Source: Salticus scenicus (taxonomy: Eukaryota; Arthropoda; Arachnida; Araneae; Salticidae). From it: a stretch of DNA of 64,000 nt. Location of the stretch: assembly GCA_963930645.1 (NCBI GenBank), contig OZ005654.1, positions 39,982,686 through 40,046,685 of the forward strand, read 5' to 3'. The position numbers and the translations under genes were made by a program. Below, piece by piece: positions 23,030 to 37,700 of this stretch (position 1 is the stretch's first letter; each line of letters begins with the position of its first letter). The notes under the pieces were generated by a model. The model saw only the letters and a list, made by a program, of their open reading frames with translations. It was not told the DNA's origin and searched no databases.

Positions 23030-25568
23030 GTAAAAACTGAAAATGTGAGGTTTGCATTATTCATGTGTGTAATTCACAAAAAAAATTCATAACTCACAAA
23101 ATTTTGCAATCGTTTTTCAATCTTTTGAGGGTGTTCCTCTCACCAAGATATCTGTATTCAAAACACAAAAAAAAATATATATATATATATACTTATTTAT
23201 ATCTCAAAAACTTTTTGAGTCATGAGATGCTTAATGAAAAGTTTGTTTTGTAAATTTTTAAAATATGACACAATAATCCATATTCTGTTAACTTTTATAT
23301 GATTGGAAAGAGGATTAAATGGGCTTTTTAAAGTTAACTGTCGTTAAGAAATTGAAGCATAATTTTTTTTTTTTTTTTGTACTGGGCGATTCAAAAAGAG
23401 ATGAACAAAATAAATAGGAAGTTTAGATCTCTAGGATTAAAATTGTAAAAAAATACATATGTATTAAAAGTTTGTATTTTTTAAAATCAATTACACCATC
23501 ACAGGAGTAGAAATTAAGAAAATTAAGTCACTGGTCTGCAGGACCAGTAATTTTAAGATTTCTCTGTTTCGTACACACTTTGAACAGTCCATTCTATTTT
23601 TTAAAATATTTAAAAATTTGTAAAACTCTTTACTAAAATTTTATTTATTTGTTTTTGTAAATTTACATGGCAAGTATAATTTTTCGTAAATTAAAAAATA
23701 AAAATGCACTTGTATATAAATAAAAAATGTATGCTTTAATAAACATGCTAAATGTTACATATTTATATTATTAAGAATTAAGAGGGAAAAAAAGGTTATT
23801 AGAGTGAAATTATTTGAAAAATTACAGAGAATAGGTGATAATGACAATTATAATGAAGTACACCTACTGTTGTTATAATTATTACATACTATTTTGTGAT
23901 AGATTTATGGGCAACTTTAGAAAAAAGTGAAAAATGAAAAAATTGAAAAGCTCAATGGTCCAGTTGACCGCTAGAATTTATATTTTGCTGGTCCATTGAA
24001 TATTTTTGTGATCCCGGACCAATGAATCACTGTTAATTTCGGGTTCTGTCATCGGAATTGATAAGAAATGTGTTTTCTAGTAGTATATACATATTTTCTG
24101 TATTCATATCCATTATAAAGGGAGTGACTTTTCAAAAATGAACAAAATTTTCTCCCCTATTTTCTTTACACAGAAAGCATGTTTCCATGGAACATGCTTT
24201 GAAGGGGGAAAGTCCAATCATATTCGTTTTTTAATGGATATTAATTATGGTTCCATTGACATTTTATAATTAATATCTCCACAACTAATTAAATTTATTA
24301 TTATTATTTTCACTACCATCTCCGGCACATTTCATTCTACCTATATGCCAATTTCTGTAGTTTTGTGACACATATTCACTGAATGCATAGCTGTACAAAT
24401 ATACACATACAGGTGTCTTCTTTTCTTATTATAGATTTATTTTGACTATTTAATTTTACATTAATAATATTAACAAAAAATTAAAAGATGAACTGTTTAA
24501 CTTTTTTAACTAAAGAGAGAAAATTAGCCATTCTTTTTGGTCACTAATGGAATAATTTTTACTGCCCATTGGCTCTAATGAGATTTCAGGAAATGAGAAA
24601 TAACTTGCATATGTATGAAAATGAAACAATAATGCAAAATTTAATAAATTTTAATAAAATAGTTGAAATTTAAAAAAGATATTACACACACATTTGGCAT
24701 AAGTGATTTGTCATACAAATTTCAAATAGAGATGCTTGTGCACTCATAAAATGCTTCCTGAACATATGGAAGATGGATCAATAATCTATTCAAAATTGTT
24801 TAGAAAGAAACAAATTGTAAGGATTTAAAGAAGCAGGTTATTTTCATTTTTTTATTATTATTAATCATAATAATTACCATTTTGTTGCCTCAATATTAAT
24901 TTTTAACATAAAAAAAAATTAAAAACATATAAATCAGATCTCTTGGTGTAATAAGAAAGAACAGGTAAAAATTGACAACTTAAATCCTATTTCACAGAAT
25001 TTATGTGGAAAAAATACATAAGAAAAGTTCAACATGTTTGAGATGAATGAAAATTACTGAAAACAATTTCAAAAGACTAATAGTGTACAAAGGTAGTCTA
25101 ATGAATTGTAAGAGCAAGCGTTATGCATTTTATTACGCATTCCTTGCCTTTATATAATCATATTTAAGTAGCTGTTATAATAGTAAAAAAAGGTGTATGC
25201 AAAATTGATATACATATTTTTGAATCTATATTTGAATAGAGATTATTATTTTTCTGTGTAACAACCATGCTTATTTTTTTTTTTTTAATTTCAAGTAAAA
25301 GTATTAAACAGTTAAAGTTGAAAATATATATGCATATATAATTTGCTTAAATATTTTTTGTTTTTTTATTTTTATGAGAGAAAATTAGTAATGATAAAAA
25401 TTAAATCAGTGTGACAATAGGCAAAGTACAGTATGACAATTACTAAGTTATAAGAAAAGTGGTGCTATTTATAGCTCAAATATAATATTCATTGAATTCT
25501 TCCATTTTAGAATTCTTTAAAATATTTTTGCTACAATAGTTTCTAGAATTTTAATTTATCTTTTTCAG
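23030..25568. other. No recognisable content upstream of MRI1
   Basis: AT-rich, with poly-T runs and no paired element ends. The last bases (TTATCTTTTTCAG before 25569) look like a splice acceptor for a leader exon carrying the MRI1 ATG. Confidence 0.35.
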
Positions 25569-25614
25569 AGCTTTTAAAAAGTGGTTTTTGTAAAAAATAC
25601 CAATTATTGAGAAA

Positions 25615-25746
25615 ATGGCATTAGAGGCAATTAAGTTTGAAAACAGAAAATTACTTGTCCTGAATCAGCTTCTTTTACCGTTTGAAACAAGCTATGATGA
25701 AGTTTCTACAGTTGAGGAAGGATGGAAAGCAATTAAATATATGAAG
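25615..25746 (+). CDS. MRI1: MRI1 coding exon 1 (44 codons)
   Basis: ATG in GAAAATGG context matches the family start. The exon ends ATGAAG before GTAGTC, phase 0, within MK|VRGAPAI. A CAG acceptor at 25566-25568 suggests the exon has a 46-bp non-coding leader joined to an upstream leader exon; the transcription start is not visible. Confidence 0.93.
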
Positions 25747-28700
25747 GTAGTCACGATTAACATATTAGAATTTACATGTTTTTTGTATACGTTTAAACTT
25801 ATTTTTTTCATGAGTTTAAATTATCTATAAAGTTTACACTGCTTGATACTATGGCATATTATAAAAATTTAATACATTATGGATTATTGTTCAATTCACT
25901 TTTTTAGTCTGTTTATAAACTAAGGGTGTTTTCATGAGAATAAACGAAAAATCCATTGTCATCCAGTAATAATAGAGTTTATAGATAGTAATATATTATT
26001 CATCTGCAGGCCTGTATCATTATTCTGAGAATGTGAGAATAGATTTAAAAAAAAAAAATTGATCTTTCTTAAACTAAAAACTAATACAGTCGAACCTCAT
26101 TAATGTGAACACGCTTAACGTGAATTACTTTTAACATGAACTGTTTCCACAATCTCCGTTAAAATGAAGATTAGTTACTGACAGCATGAACTATTGATAA
26201 CATGAAAATTTTTTATTTTCCCTTGAGATTTATGTTAACGAGGTTCGACTGTATAAAATTTTAACTACTTAATAGCACTACATGAAGTCGTTGTGGGGGG
26301 GGGGGAAGAGTAACAGGAAGAAAGGAAAGAAATAGAACAGTTTTGTTCAAAATTATATATCGAGAGAATAAAAGCAAAATGAGAGAAAATAGCGGTGATA
26401 ATAATTTTGATCATTTAGTCAAAAAAGACAATAGAAGTTAAGTTTTGTTATTAAAAAAAAAAAAAAAAAAAAAATTAGAAGACTGGGAAGGTACTTGTAA
26501 AATTTGGCTTTTCTGAAGAAGGGAACAAGTTGCCATAAATGACCACGAATCCACCAAAATAGATCCACAGTGGAGCTACCTACTAGAAGAACAGGATGAA
26601 GCTATAAATAGCCAAGGCCCACACCAGCACTTTGCAATTGAAAAAGGGGGAGGGTCCTCCCACGAAAAGCTTCTTGCAGAAGATGATGAAGCCTAAGTAA
26701 GGTGTTTTTTAAATATATTTTTTAATTAATTATATAATGTTCATTCTATTTATAGTGAATGAAAAATCTAAAAAATATATAATAGATGCTGCCACTACTG
26801 TCCTGCCAAGTAGCCACCATTGAATGTGAGGTCTAACTGGCTTTAAATTCTTACAAATTATACTTCTAAATATGAGATTTTTATGTTTCAACACAAAAAG
26901 TTAATAATTTTTCAATTTCTTTAAGAAAATATGCATTTTAAGTCAAGTGTATTACATTAAATTTTTATAGCTGAAATCTCTAGCCAAAATGCTTATAATT
27001 ACTTTGTCTCTAGCAGCCGAATTTATGCTTTGGGTCTCAGTTGACCCATCAGATAACATCTTACATCACTGTTGTATTGTTTTGACAAAATTTAAACATC
27101 CCCGTTAGAGAAGTACTATATAGATTTTTATTTGACTTTAAAAATATTCATTTAAAAAATAAGTACTACTAAGAAGAAGCAATATAAATAGGCATTTCTC
27201 CTCATGTGTATACAATAGAATTTTCTTTTCTTAAATAAGTTAAACCTAAATTCAAATTATGCATACTATTACTATTTCTTACTCAGATTTTAAATGTTCA
27301 AAACTAAGCTCATCGGTTATTTCATAGAAGAATCAATGTCTAAAATTTTTCTTCGTATTATTATTTATTTATTTTTCTAAATTTCTCATAAGTATGGTTT
27401 TTCAGATCAGGTTAAAAAAAAAATTATTATTTCTGCAGTGCATACTATATAGAGAAAATCTTTCAGTTTTTTTAGCTCTGTCTTCTTGATTCTTCCAGTG
27501 AGAAGTTGGCAGGTATGTAAGAGACACATAATGTTTCTTAAAAGTATGATCCTCCCTCTCTTAATTGCCTAAAGCAAAATTGTTTAGAGACCAGTACAAA
27601 AATGTTTTGCCCCCCCCCCCCCTTCCCCTTTGATTCTTTCTGTCTGCACTGATGTAAATCTATGAGAAATTGAAGAAGGGCAGTGCAAGAAATTAGGAGT
27701 ACTTTAGAGATGGACATTGAACTTTACAAATTCAAATGTTCCTACAAAAGAGATAAATGGTTAATGACAAGGCATTAGGTTGGAGAAATATATTTAAAGA
27801 AGGAATTTACTAAGAATTAAAAACTATTGCAATGAATTGTGAAATAAACAGAAGCAAAATATCATAAATTGTGCACAGATAAAATAAGATATAATATATA
27901 CAAAAGGCAAATAAAGTTTAAAGAAAAGAATTAAGTCAGATGGAAGACTTTTGTTGTTTATTATTTAAAACATGTAAGTGGTCCTACACTGTTAAAAAAA
28001 TGCAGAAAAAATACAGAAATTCTCTGTAATTTCAGAAAAAAAGGCATAAATTACGGAAAAATTACGTAGACAAAACGTATTTTACGACTTTTTTTCTGAA
28101 ATTACAGAGAATTTCTGTATTTTTTCTGCATTTTTTTAACAGTGTATGATAGAAGAGTGTTTTTTAAAGCATCATTAACATAAGTCTAGAGAAAGATTAA
28201 AATTAATATTTAAGTGCCGTATGAAATTTTATAATAAAGCGTGTCAAGAAATTGTCTTAATTTTGATATTTAATTTTGTGCCATGAGGGGAAACATATAA
28301 ATTTCTAGCGACACAGAATTTATCATGCATAATATAAATTCAGTGTTATTCAAAACTGAGTTATTGATCAATGATGACAAAAATATATCAATGCCCTAAT
28401 GTCCATAATAAATCATTATTATTAAATTTGATACAATATTTATCCTTACTTAAAAAAAAAAAGAGAGAGAGAAAGAGTTATTGTTTTGTTATCGTTGTTT
28501 TATTGTAGTTCACAACAATTCTGTGTTTGGAAAATCCCTTTGGGAGAATTTTGAGGTGGTATATAAGAAAGACAGCGGTTCTGCTCTCAAAGCCAAGAGA
28601 CAGGAGATTTAAACCCAGATCAAGTTTGTTATATAACTGCTCAGATTTTTCTGTGAATTTATCTAAAACTTACTGGCAGTAATAAAGAGCCTACAAGGCA

Positions 28701-31700
28701 CGTAGCATGGGAAGATTTAAATTTAACCAAAAAGTCACATTTTTTGCAAATAATGGGTATTTTTTTATAAACATCTTTGTAAGCCAAAATATTTGCTGAA
28801 GCTTCTTATTTTAATATTTTATTGCATCAGCAATAGAGAGTGTAAAATAAATGTGTCAGATATACCCGCTGATTATAATCTTGTCTTATAAGTTTTGTCC
28901 TATTAGCTTTGAATTTAAAGTATGTCAATTTTTTTAATACAATTGTATTATTACTATTATTTATTTATTTGTTTATTTATTCTTAAAAGATAAATTTACA
29001 ATTCAATAAATTATAAATAACTGGAAATAAACTATTGAAAATTTAAAGTATTAGTTTTTTAAAATGTCAAAAGAGCTCCCAAGTTGTTAGCACTGCCATT
29101 GTGTGTCATTTGAAATTATACTAAAAAACAATGTGGGAGGGGGGGGGGGGACTTATAAAAAGGGTCATTTTTATAAAACTAATTTTTTTTTTTTTTTTTT
29201 TTTTTGTGAAGGGGCTCGCTCATATTTTAAATGTAAATTTTGTTAAATGGCCCATTTTATGGGTTTGAATTTCATGAAGAGGCAACTAAAGGACAGCCTA
29301 GATTAAACAAAAAACTTTTGGTGAACTTAACATGTATAATAATGTGAGCTTAGACCTCTTAAGAAAGACCAACAAAGAGAGCATTTTACTTTGATCTTCT
29401 ACATCAGCAGTCGCCAACATTTTCCACTTCATGGACTACCAAATTCGCAAAAGTCGATGGACCACTAACATTATTGAGAAATGTAAATATATTTCTAGAA
29501 TAATAAACAGTAAATGCCCATTTTATAATTATAAAATAAACATTTAATACAAAACATTACAAATGCTTATTTTACTATAAGAAAAATATAAATACTCATT
29601 TAATTATGAGAACGATGATTAAAGGTTGTTTGATTGTAGTAAAACAATTACAGGGGAAGAATGTGAACATCTTTTCTTTTCATTACTCCCATATTATAAG
29701 AAACTCAGATGAAATTTAACTGCACTGATAAATTGCTATTTATTTATTTATATATATATATATAACTGTGTTAATTAAATCTAATAATCGGTATACTAAT
29801 ATTATTAGATTATTGAAATCTGATGAAAAATTATATTTTTGGTGTACATTTTAAACTTTTGAAGAATTTGAATATTCTGATAAAGTTCGAACAATTCCTT
29901 GTTAAGTATCAAATAAGAAATTCAAAGCAATTTCTATGTTCGATATTTGTAATTCAAATTTTTGTAATGAAAGATTATTCAGTTTATAAGATCTCTCATC
30001 CAGAAAATTCTGAAATTAAAATTATCACCAGTATAATTTCTAATAAAACATCAAAAAATGCAAATAATGTGAAGATTTTGATGCAGACTGGCAAAATTTT
30101 GTCATTGATCATTAGTGGCCCATGGGCTACTGGTTGATGATGACCACTGCTCTATTATCTTGACTTTGACAATTGTATTTAACCTACACACCATTGAAAA
30201 GAAATCAGATATTTTTATTTATTTATGATATTTTATGGCTTTTTCAAAATAATAATGATCTGTGAATTAATAATAAAATAATTATGAATAACTTAATAAA
30301 AATTTATTCAAATAAGAATTAACTATTCTGTGTTATCTAAGATTTAATAGAAAGATAACTTATATGATTGTAATATAAAAAATATATATGTATGATTAGT
30401 AATATTATAAAAAAAAAAAAAAAAAAAGTTTTTATATCTTCATTGTGGTTGTATTATACAGGTTAGAGGAGCACCTGCTATATCCATTGTTGCAGCATTA
30501 AGTTTAGCTGTTGAACTAAATCAAAAGGAATTTGATTCAAAACAGAACATTTTTAAGTTTGTGACTGAAAAACTCCATCATCTATTAACGTCTCGTCCTA
30601 CAGCTGTAAACCTTGATCACGTAGTTAAATTTCTTATAGATTTATCAAAACATTACTTAGATGATGAAACAATTTCTGTGAATACTATGAAAGAAAAGTA
30701 AGGAGGAATTTTTTTTTTTTCCTTAAATGTAATAAAATGTGTTAATAGAACCTTACATAATTTTTTATTGTCATTATTTTAATGCTATACAAATTGAAAA
30801 TTTTGACAATTTTTTATTTGCTTTAAATAAATCAGGGTTTTTTCTAGATTTTTTTTTTTTTTTTAAATGATGAAACCTCAAGAGGAGTAAAATTAAGATT
30901 GTGCACATGGGCTGGGTTATTTTTTAAAGAGCATGTGTTTATAAAACTCTCGACATTCGCAGGCACTTAAAACTAATGTTAAAAAGAACCTATTCAATAT
31001 TCTGATTTATTTGAAAATTTTGTAAGTTGTTCAATTTTTTTTTTTTCTTTTGAGCTTGCACTGTCAAACAAGTTTTATCATTTATGACAGTGGTGTGATC
31101 ATTATTTGAAATTAATATTCTATTTTAAAAAGTTTAAGTTATTCAAATTTAAAGATTTCCGTGGCATGGAAGAATAGAGCAATATTTTGCATAAACTTAC
31201 ATTATAGAGATAAATGCATGGGAAATAGCGTGATATTGCATGAAAACTAAAATAAAATTTACACTAATAAAATTAACAAAGCAAACTCCCAGATCTCTTC
31301 TATATGTTTTTTTTTTTTTTTTTAACTTTCTTTCTTTCTTTCTTTTTTTTTTTTTTTTTTTTTATGATGAATCTTCAAGGGAAGAAAATTTGAGGTTGAG
31401 CATATGGAGTGGGTTAATTTTTAAAGAATGTGTAAAACTATCCATATTAGCAGGCTGAACATTTAAAAATTAGCAAATCAAATTATTAGGATAAGATAAA
31501 TGTATCAAAGCAGAAGAAAAGGGCTTAATAAAAGCATTTTTAATCTGTAATGGTGAGAGGCAATCAGCTCAGTTTTTTACTTTTATAAATAAACTATGAC
31601 CTATAGTCATTGATAAGAATAAATATATGATAAGCAAATTTTTACACAGATTTCGACGTGCTTTGCATAGCATTTTAATAAGGATTTTGTTATAAAATAC

Positions 31701-34700
31701 AGTCATGGGCATAAATGGAAAAACTTTTGAATTTAGATGTTTTGTTGAAAAACTATTGAAATAGTTCATGGATTCTCTTGGAACATCAAGGGTAAAAAGA
31801 ACCTGTTATACTTCATATATTCAAGTGTCATCCCAGGTTTTAATTTTTTGGGTCTATTTTTGTAAAAAAAATTTATATATTTTTTTACTTTAATTTTTGT
31901 AGGGAAAAGTTCAATATTAAATTAATGGAAATAAGAAAACACCACAGAACTAGCATTTTAAAGTAATAAGTACAGAACTTTGAATAAACACTACAAAATG
32001 CAATAAACTCAAAACACACATGACCCTTTGTCAGGCGAACAAAGTAGACACGAGTGCTGCAATCAAAGCAGCAATGCACTAAACATGCATTGTCACTTTG
32101 ATTGCAGCACTCATGCTTACTTTGTTTGCCTGATGAAGGGTCATGTGTTGTTTTGACCCGAAACAATTGTTGCAAGTTTATTGCATTTTATGGTGTTTAT
32201 TCAGAGTTTTGTTCTTATAAAACTTAAGACTTCCACTTCCACTTGTTTTACTGAATCAAGTGTAAGCACAGTGATGCCAGATTTGGGATTTTGTCCCCAT
32301 TTTGGGGATTTTTGAGGCTTCTGGGGACAATTTTGGAGACCAAATGTTTGTGGGGACTTATTTGGGGAATTCTAAAATTTTTGGTGACAAATCTGGGGAG
32401 TTCTTCAACTTTCTGTCAATGTGTGCAACGTAATGATTTATCCCTACGACTAGAGACTTTCAATAGCTTTATTGTTATTTGGGGATTTTTTTCAAAAATT
32501 GCTTTCATTTGGGGAAAAATCTGCTTTATATATATATATGTTTTTTTTTTTTCCCCTTTTTAGTAGAAATCAAGTTGGGGATTTAAAAAAAAAAAAAAAA
32601 AAAAAAAACCCTGATTTGGGGAAATTTGAAGACCTGTTTGGGGAAATAATTTTCGACCATCTGGCATCACTGTAGTAAGCAGTCATTTGAAATTATACTG
32701 AAAAAAAATTAGGGGGGGGGGGGAGGGATATAAAAAGGGCTCATTTTTTAAATGTAAATTTTGTTAAATGGCCCATTTTATCGGTTTGAATTTCATGAAG
32801 AGGCAACTAAAGAGTAGACTTAGATAAAATGAAAAACTTTCTGTGAACTTAACATGTATAATAAGTGTTAAAAGATTTTTTGTAAAAAAGCCGTAACAGG
32901 TAAATGATTAAATAACTCGTTAAACAAATGTATAACTTAAGTTTAAAATAATTGAGAATAAAAAAACAAGTCATGTTATTTCTATATCAATTATTATCTT
33001 AATTTGTACATCAATTATTTTAATCAGTGGTATACTGTGAGTTTAAAAAAAAAGTATTTGAACTAAATTTATTTTTGAGTAATGCTAAAAAAAAATTTCT
33101 GCAAAGATGGAAATTTTTCTGTGAACACCGATTACGCGTTCATATATATTATACATTTCTGTTAAAGGATCGCAATTTTTTCCCTGGATCAGCCCCTAAT
33201 ATTCTAGCAAAAGTTTTACCCTGAAATCAAAAAATGTATCAGTTACAAATAAAAATGTATATAAAGTTCGAGGTCACCCTTTAAAAAATTATTAAGGTGC
33301 AAGTGCGATGTAGCGGTAGCATATGGTTCTGATGCTTCTTTGCATTATATGTATTCACTTATATGAGAATAGCATATATATTCATAGAAATTTAAAAGTT
33401 TCTGTAATTCTTTATATCTCAAGATCTCAGATTTCAAAAATATTTACCCATATGTTTGAATATGTTATCTGAAGCAAATAAAAATACAAAAAATTAAACA
33501 TTTATTGACAAAAAAGTGTTTGTTGGATGTCTGAAATATTATGCGAAACAATTTTTTTTTTTTTTTTTTTGACATTCAAGTTTTCAATATAGATGGAAAT
33601 TTTAAAAATCTCTTAATTTCAATTTTATTATAAAGAAAGCTGAATCATAAATTGTTTTATTTCTCACAAATTTCCAGAATGATTCATTGGTTTTTTTTTT
33701 TTTGTGCAGAACTACCTAAAAATTCTGTAAACCACTGACAACACTATTGAGGAATTCAAATTGACTTTTGGTATACGAGTGACTGTTTTGTTGGATTGTT
33801 TTGAAAATACTTATTGTTTATTGATTTTTGTGCAGTTTTATTTGACTGTTTCCAAAATATTCATTAACTAAAGTGCATTGTCGATTAGGACCTGCTTATG
33901 TCTTTACAAACTACTTTCTGAAATGCAAAAATGTCGACAACTTTTATAACAATGTTATTACCATTACGAGTTCTATCATTAGCTTATGTTGAAATCTCGA
34001 TGATGGTAGTTCATATATAATGGCCAAACATTTTGTATTTTTGGTCATTATGAATATAATTTTCATAAATATCTCCAAAACGGAAAGTAACAGAAAGACC
34101 AATAAAGGAGGTGCATAAATAGGTGATATATCAAACCAGATGATATATTTGCAATGTTTGATATCCATTTATTTTTAAGTTATGCGAGGTACACATGCAT
34201 ACATACATACAAATGTCACGAGAAATTGTGCAAAAATAGTAGATATTTCTAAAAGAGAAGCTTGTGTGAAAACTAAAGTTGGAGGTGTACAACTAGACGC
34301 CATGACAGTTATAAATAAAAATTTACAACATTCTATGGCCATTTGTTTTTGAGCTATGTGAGATTCAGAATCTATTTTATAAATTGGGATTACTGATTAC
34401 AATATTTTCTTATACTTTGTATAAGGCAGAAAAAAAAAATCATGTAGCTTTCAAAGTTTAGTCATACCAGCTTTTTATTTTGACCATGCATAATGGGAAA
34501 AGACAAGCTTAACACTTAAAGTGTTAAAAGAGGGATCGGAACCACATACTACAACTGCAGCATACTTCAAGCTTTATTTTTTATAGCAAGATCCAAAACA
34601 TTATATTTTTATTTGATATTGTAAATGAACTCTTTGCGGAATAAAACTTTCATTGAAATATATGATTATATCAGGGATTTTTTTTTACCCACTGAAGTAC

Positions 34701-37700
34701 CAAGAGTGTCCATGAGGTATTTCTTTAGATAAATACAGGGTTGCCAACATCTCCGCTCTCAGCGGAGTTGCTCCGCGAAATATGACGACTCTGCACACTC
34801 CGTGAAACGCTCTATTTGCTCTGCAAATATTTCTCAAAATCATATACATTCAATATTTTTCAGAAAAACGAACATGATGTTTTAATAAAAGTCGTAAATC
34901 AAAGATCGCTGCACCATGTCTACTGACTTACTGCTAAATGTTTATCTTAGTGCATGCCAAAAACAGAACGATCAGTTGCAGAATGCGAGCGAGCGAACTT
35001 TTGATTTCCCGTACTCTTTCACAGAGTGCGTGGAGGAAAGCGGCAATGCTTCTCCTATTTTAGCGCATGCGTATATTCTTCAGTTGCGGCGCGAGGAGGA
35101 TTCTGCCGCATGCGAACGTGCGATCGGTACGGTAGGAAAGTGGGAGGGAAGCGAAGCTTCGGTTCGGAGTTTGAATGGAGTCGAGTCGCATGCTTCAATG
35201 TTAGCGTTTGTGTATTAAACAAGATAAAATGTCATCAGGTAAAAGAAAACATGTGCAGACTTTTATTAAGGACTATGAGACTATTTGGCCAGTGTTAAAG
35301 AAATCTAAACTATCTCCGTATCACGTTTATTGCACAGTGTGTTGTACTGATTTTTTAGTGTCGCATGGTGGAAGAGAAGATTGCCGGCGTCATTGTGAAA
35401 CGGCAATACACGTAAAGTATGCAACGGCCAACGATAATAGTAATACTTTTGTATTTTTAAATTATACCAATTGTGTGTGTTAAGTTTTTTGTTTAATAAA
35501 AAAAAATGCTCCAAATGCTCCTCTTAATTTTTTTTGAATACTCCTCTTTTTGTTCTTGACATATTGGCAACCCTGTAAATATCAAAATTCAAAAGTGTGC
35601 CTTCACTTATGTCCATGACTGTATATGGTATTTTAAAAACAATTATGTACTTTTGCAGATTAATATTAGAAGCTGAAAAACTTCTAGAAAGTGACATATC
35701 TGTCAACAAGAAAATAGGAGAATATGGTGGAAAAGATATTTTGGAAAAGAGCCCAGCCCCTGTTTCTGTTCTAACACATTGCAATACTGGTAGTCTAGCC
35801 ACAGCAGGTTATGGAACAGCTTTAGGTAACAAGTATTATTTCTGTAATAAGCTATCATTATCAATCTATGAAAATAGATGTAAAATTTAGAAAGTATATT
35901 TGATCCAAAATTTAGCAAAATGAATTGCAAAAAAATTTATGTATATGCAGTAGACTCTTGATTTGGTGGGATTAGATTTTTTGGGTTGCGGGTTATCTGG
36001 AGCATCATAAAAGAGAAATACTGAAAAAATTTGTGAAAAGCACAACAGATGAGAAATCATGGAAATAATATTACAGATGAGGGGGGGGGGGGGGAATGAC
36101 ATTATGACAGAAGACGATGTTAGAACTACTAGCTGATTTTAAAAGATAAATCTCAGAAGATTTATGACGGTTAAACTGTTCTGTAAATATTGGTCTAAAA
36201 CAGGATTCCCATAAGAGCGCAAGACCGTGAGAATCTCGCATATTTTTTCATTTTCTCACTTTACTTAAAAATTTTAATATTCACATACTTTTTCATTTTT
36301 AAGGAATCGATTGAAAAAAATAAATTCTTTTTTTTTTAGACTTATATTTGTCCTATTATAGAAAAAACATGTGACAAAAAAACTGGCTCCTAATTTGCTC
36401 AAGTATATGCAACTTCCGAGTCCCTCCACTACCATCCTTATAAAAGACCTGCGTCTATGTAAAAGACCTACTATTATTATTCAAAGTTTATTTGGATCTC
36501 ACTTAATTTTCAGAAATCTCACATAGTTTTTAAAAGATACCTGCTAAAAAACATTTGCATAATGAAATTCATATCAAAAAATAAACTTCCCATTTCATCT
36601 TTTACAAAGCAGATTAGTTTTTCTAATAACTATTTTGTTGTTGTTTTTCTGTACTAATTGTAAATCAATAGTATTAAAATTTATATTATTTCTTTTCCTT
36701 TCGTTCAGTATTAATTAAACTATTAATGTCTTATTGTGTAATATTTTTACATTTTGTATCAATTTTCCTTTCAATTAAATTCAAACATAAAGTTGATTAT
36801 TTGAGACAAGACATTTTCTGAATATCCTAATTAATTGGGAGTCTTAGTCTATAGCTGTAAGAAAATATAATAAAAATAATTATAAGATAAAAAAAAAAAA
36901 AAACTTTTTATATACCATATTTTTAAATTTTCTGTTGTATCATAGCTATAGAACTACATTAGCACTTTATCAATGTGTATAAAATTTTTAAAGTGATAAT
37001 GGCGTCCATTTTTGTGCGATGCATAATAACTTTTTATAATTTTTTAACCTTCACATTTAATTAAATGTATTTATTTTTATGTCGAAAGAAAATGAACTTG
37101 TAATTTTTTTTTTTTTTTTGGCAACAATTAAATTATAGCTAATATTTTAATGGCTATTTTTAAGCTATTGGGAGGTTATTATTTTCATATCTTAATTAAT
37201 TAAAAGAAAACTAATCAAAAATTTGAAAATCGGGCTTCAAAGTATTGTGTTGTCATCAGGTTCTAAGCTATTCTGAAAGTTACACAAAAACTGTGTGGAT
37301 TTTGGTGAATCTAGCACTTATGGATTTATACAGGAACTTAACGAAAAATTCTTTATCATTATGACTTATGGACTCAAATTATTTGAAGTACAATTGAGTT
37401 AATTTAACCTTTTACAGGCCGAATTTAGATCCAGGTATATTTTTCATTAGTTATTTGCATATTTTACTTTATAATACTTTAGTTAAGGGATGTTAATCAT
37501 TTAAATGGAAAAAAATACATACATAAATATTAATTGCCATTAATAATAATTATTAATATTCTTAAATTATTAAGATTAATATTATAGATTATTAATATAA
37601 TCTGATTAATATTATCAAGTTTGATGTCCTTTTTGATAATAAGAGCTGTTTAAAATAAACCAACTGATATTCAGAGTCATCTGATACTTTCAAATTTTTA

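Larger units (their letters stand above)
31824..33200. repeat. Remnant of the 5-bp-TSD hAT-like family
   Basis: The left part reads TCATCCCAGGTTTTAATTTT then TTGGGTC; the right end reads CCCTGGATCAGCCCCTA. Both resemble the ends of the 11362-11729 element. Inside, 32690-32850 matches 29110-29330. The region 32280-32670 has repeated TTTGGGGA(C/A) runs. Confidence 0.4.
31700..35621. mobile_element. Tc1-type ends enclosing nested insertions
   Basis: CAGTCATGGGCATAAATGG at the left and CCATGACTG at the right (inverted CAGTCATGGACATAAGTG), each flanked by TA, and both followed inside by ACTTTTGAATTT. If they belong together they bound 3.9 kb, containing a Penelope palindrome, a hAT-like fragment and a hAT element. 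Two independent ends cannot be excluded. Confidence 0.5.

Noticed and set aside
31240..31458. 72-codon open frame
   Set aside because: It runs through poly-T tracts giving Phe/Leu runs; low complexity only.
32282..32670. Repeated TTTGGGGA runs as a telomere-like or regulatory array
   Set aside because: The repeats are irregular and lie in the remnant of a known family in this window; they fit the GGGACC-rich interior of that element.
34916..35218. 100-codon open frame as a gene
   Set aside because: It is in the 5' leader of the hAT element; the homologous leader at 62.7-63.1 kb does not keep a matching frame. The real start is at 35229.
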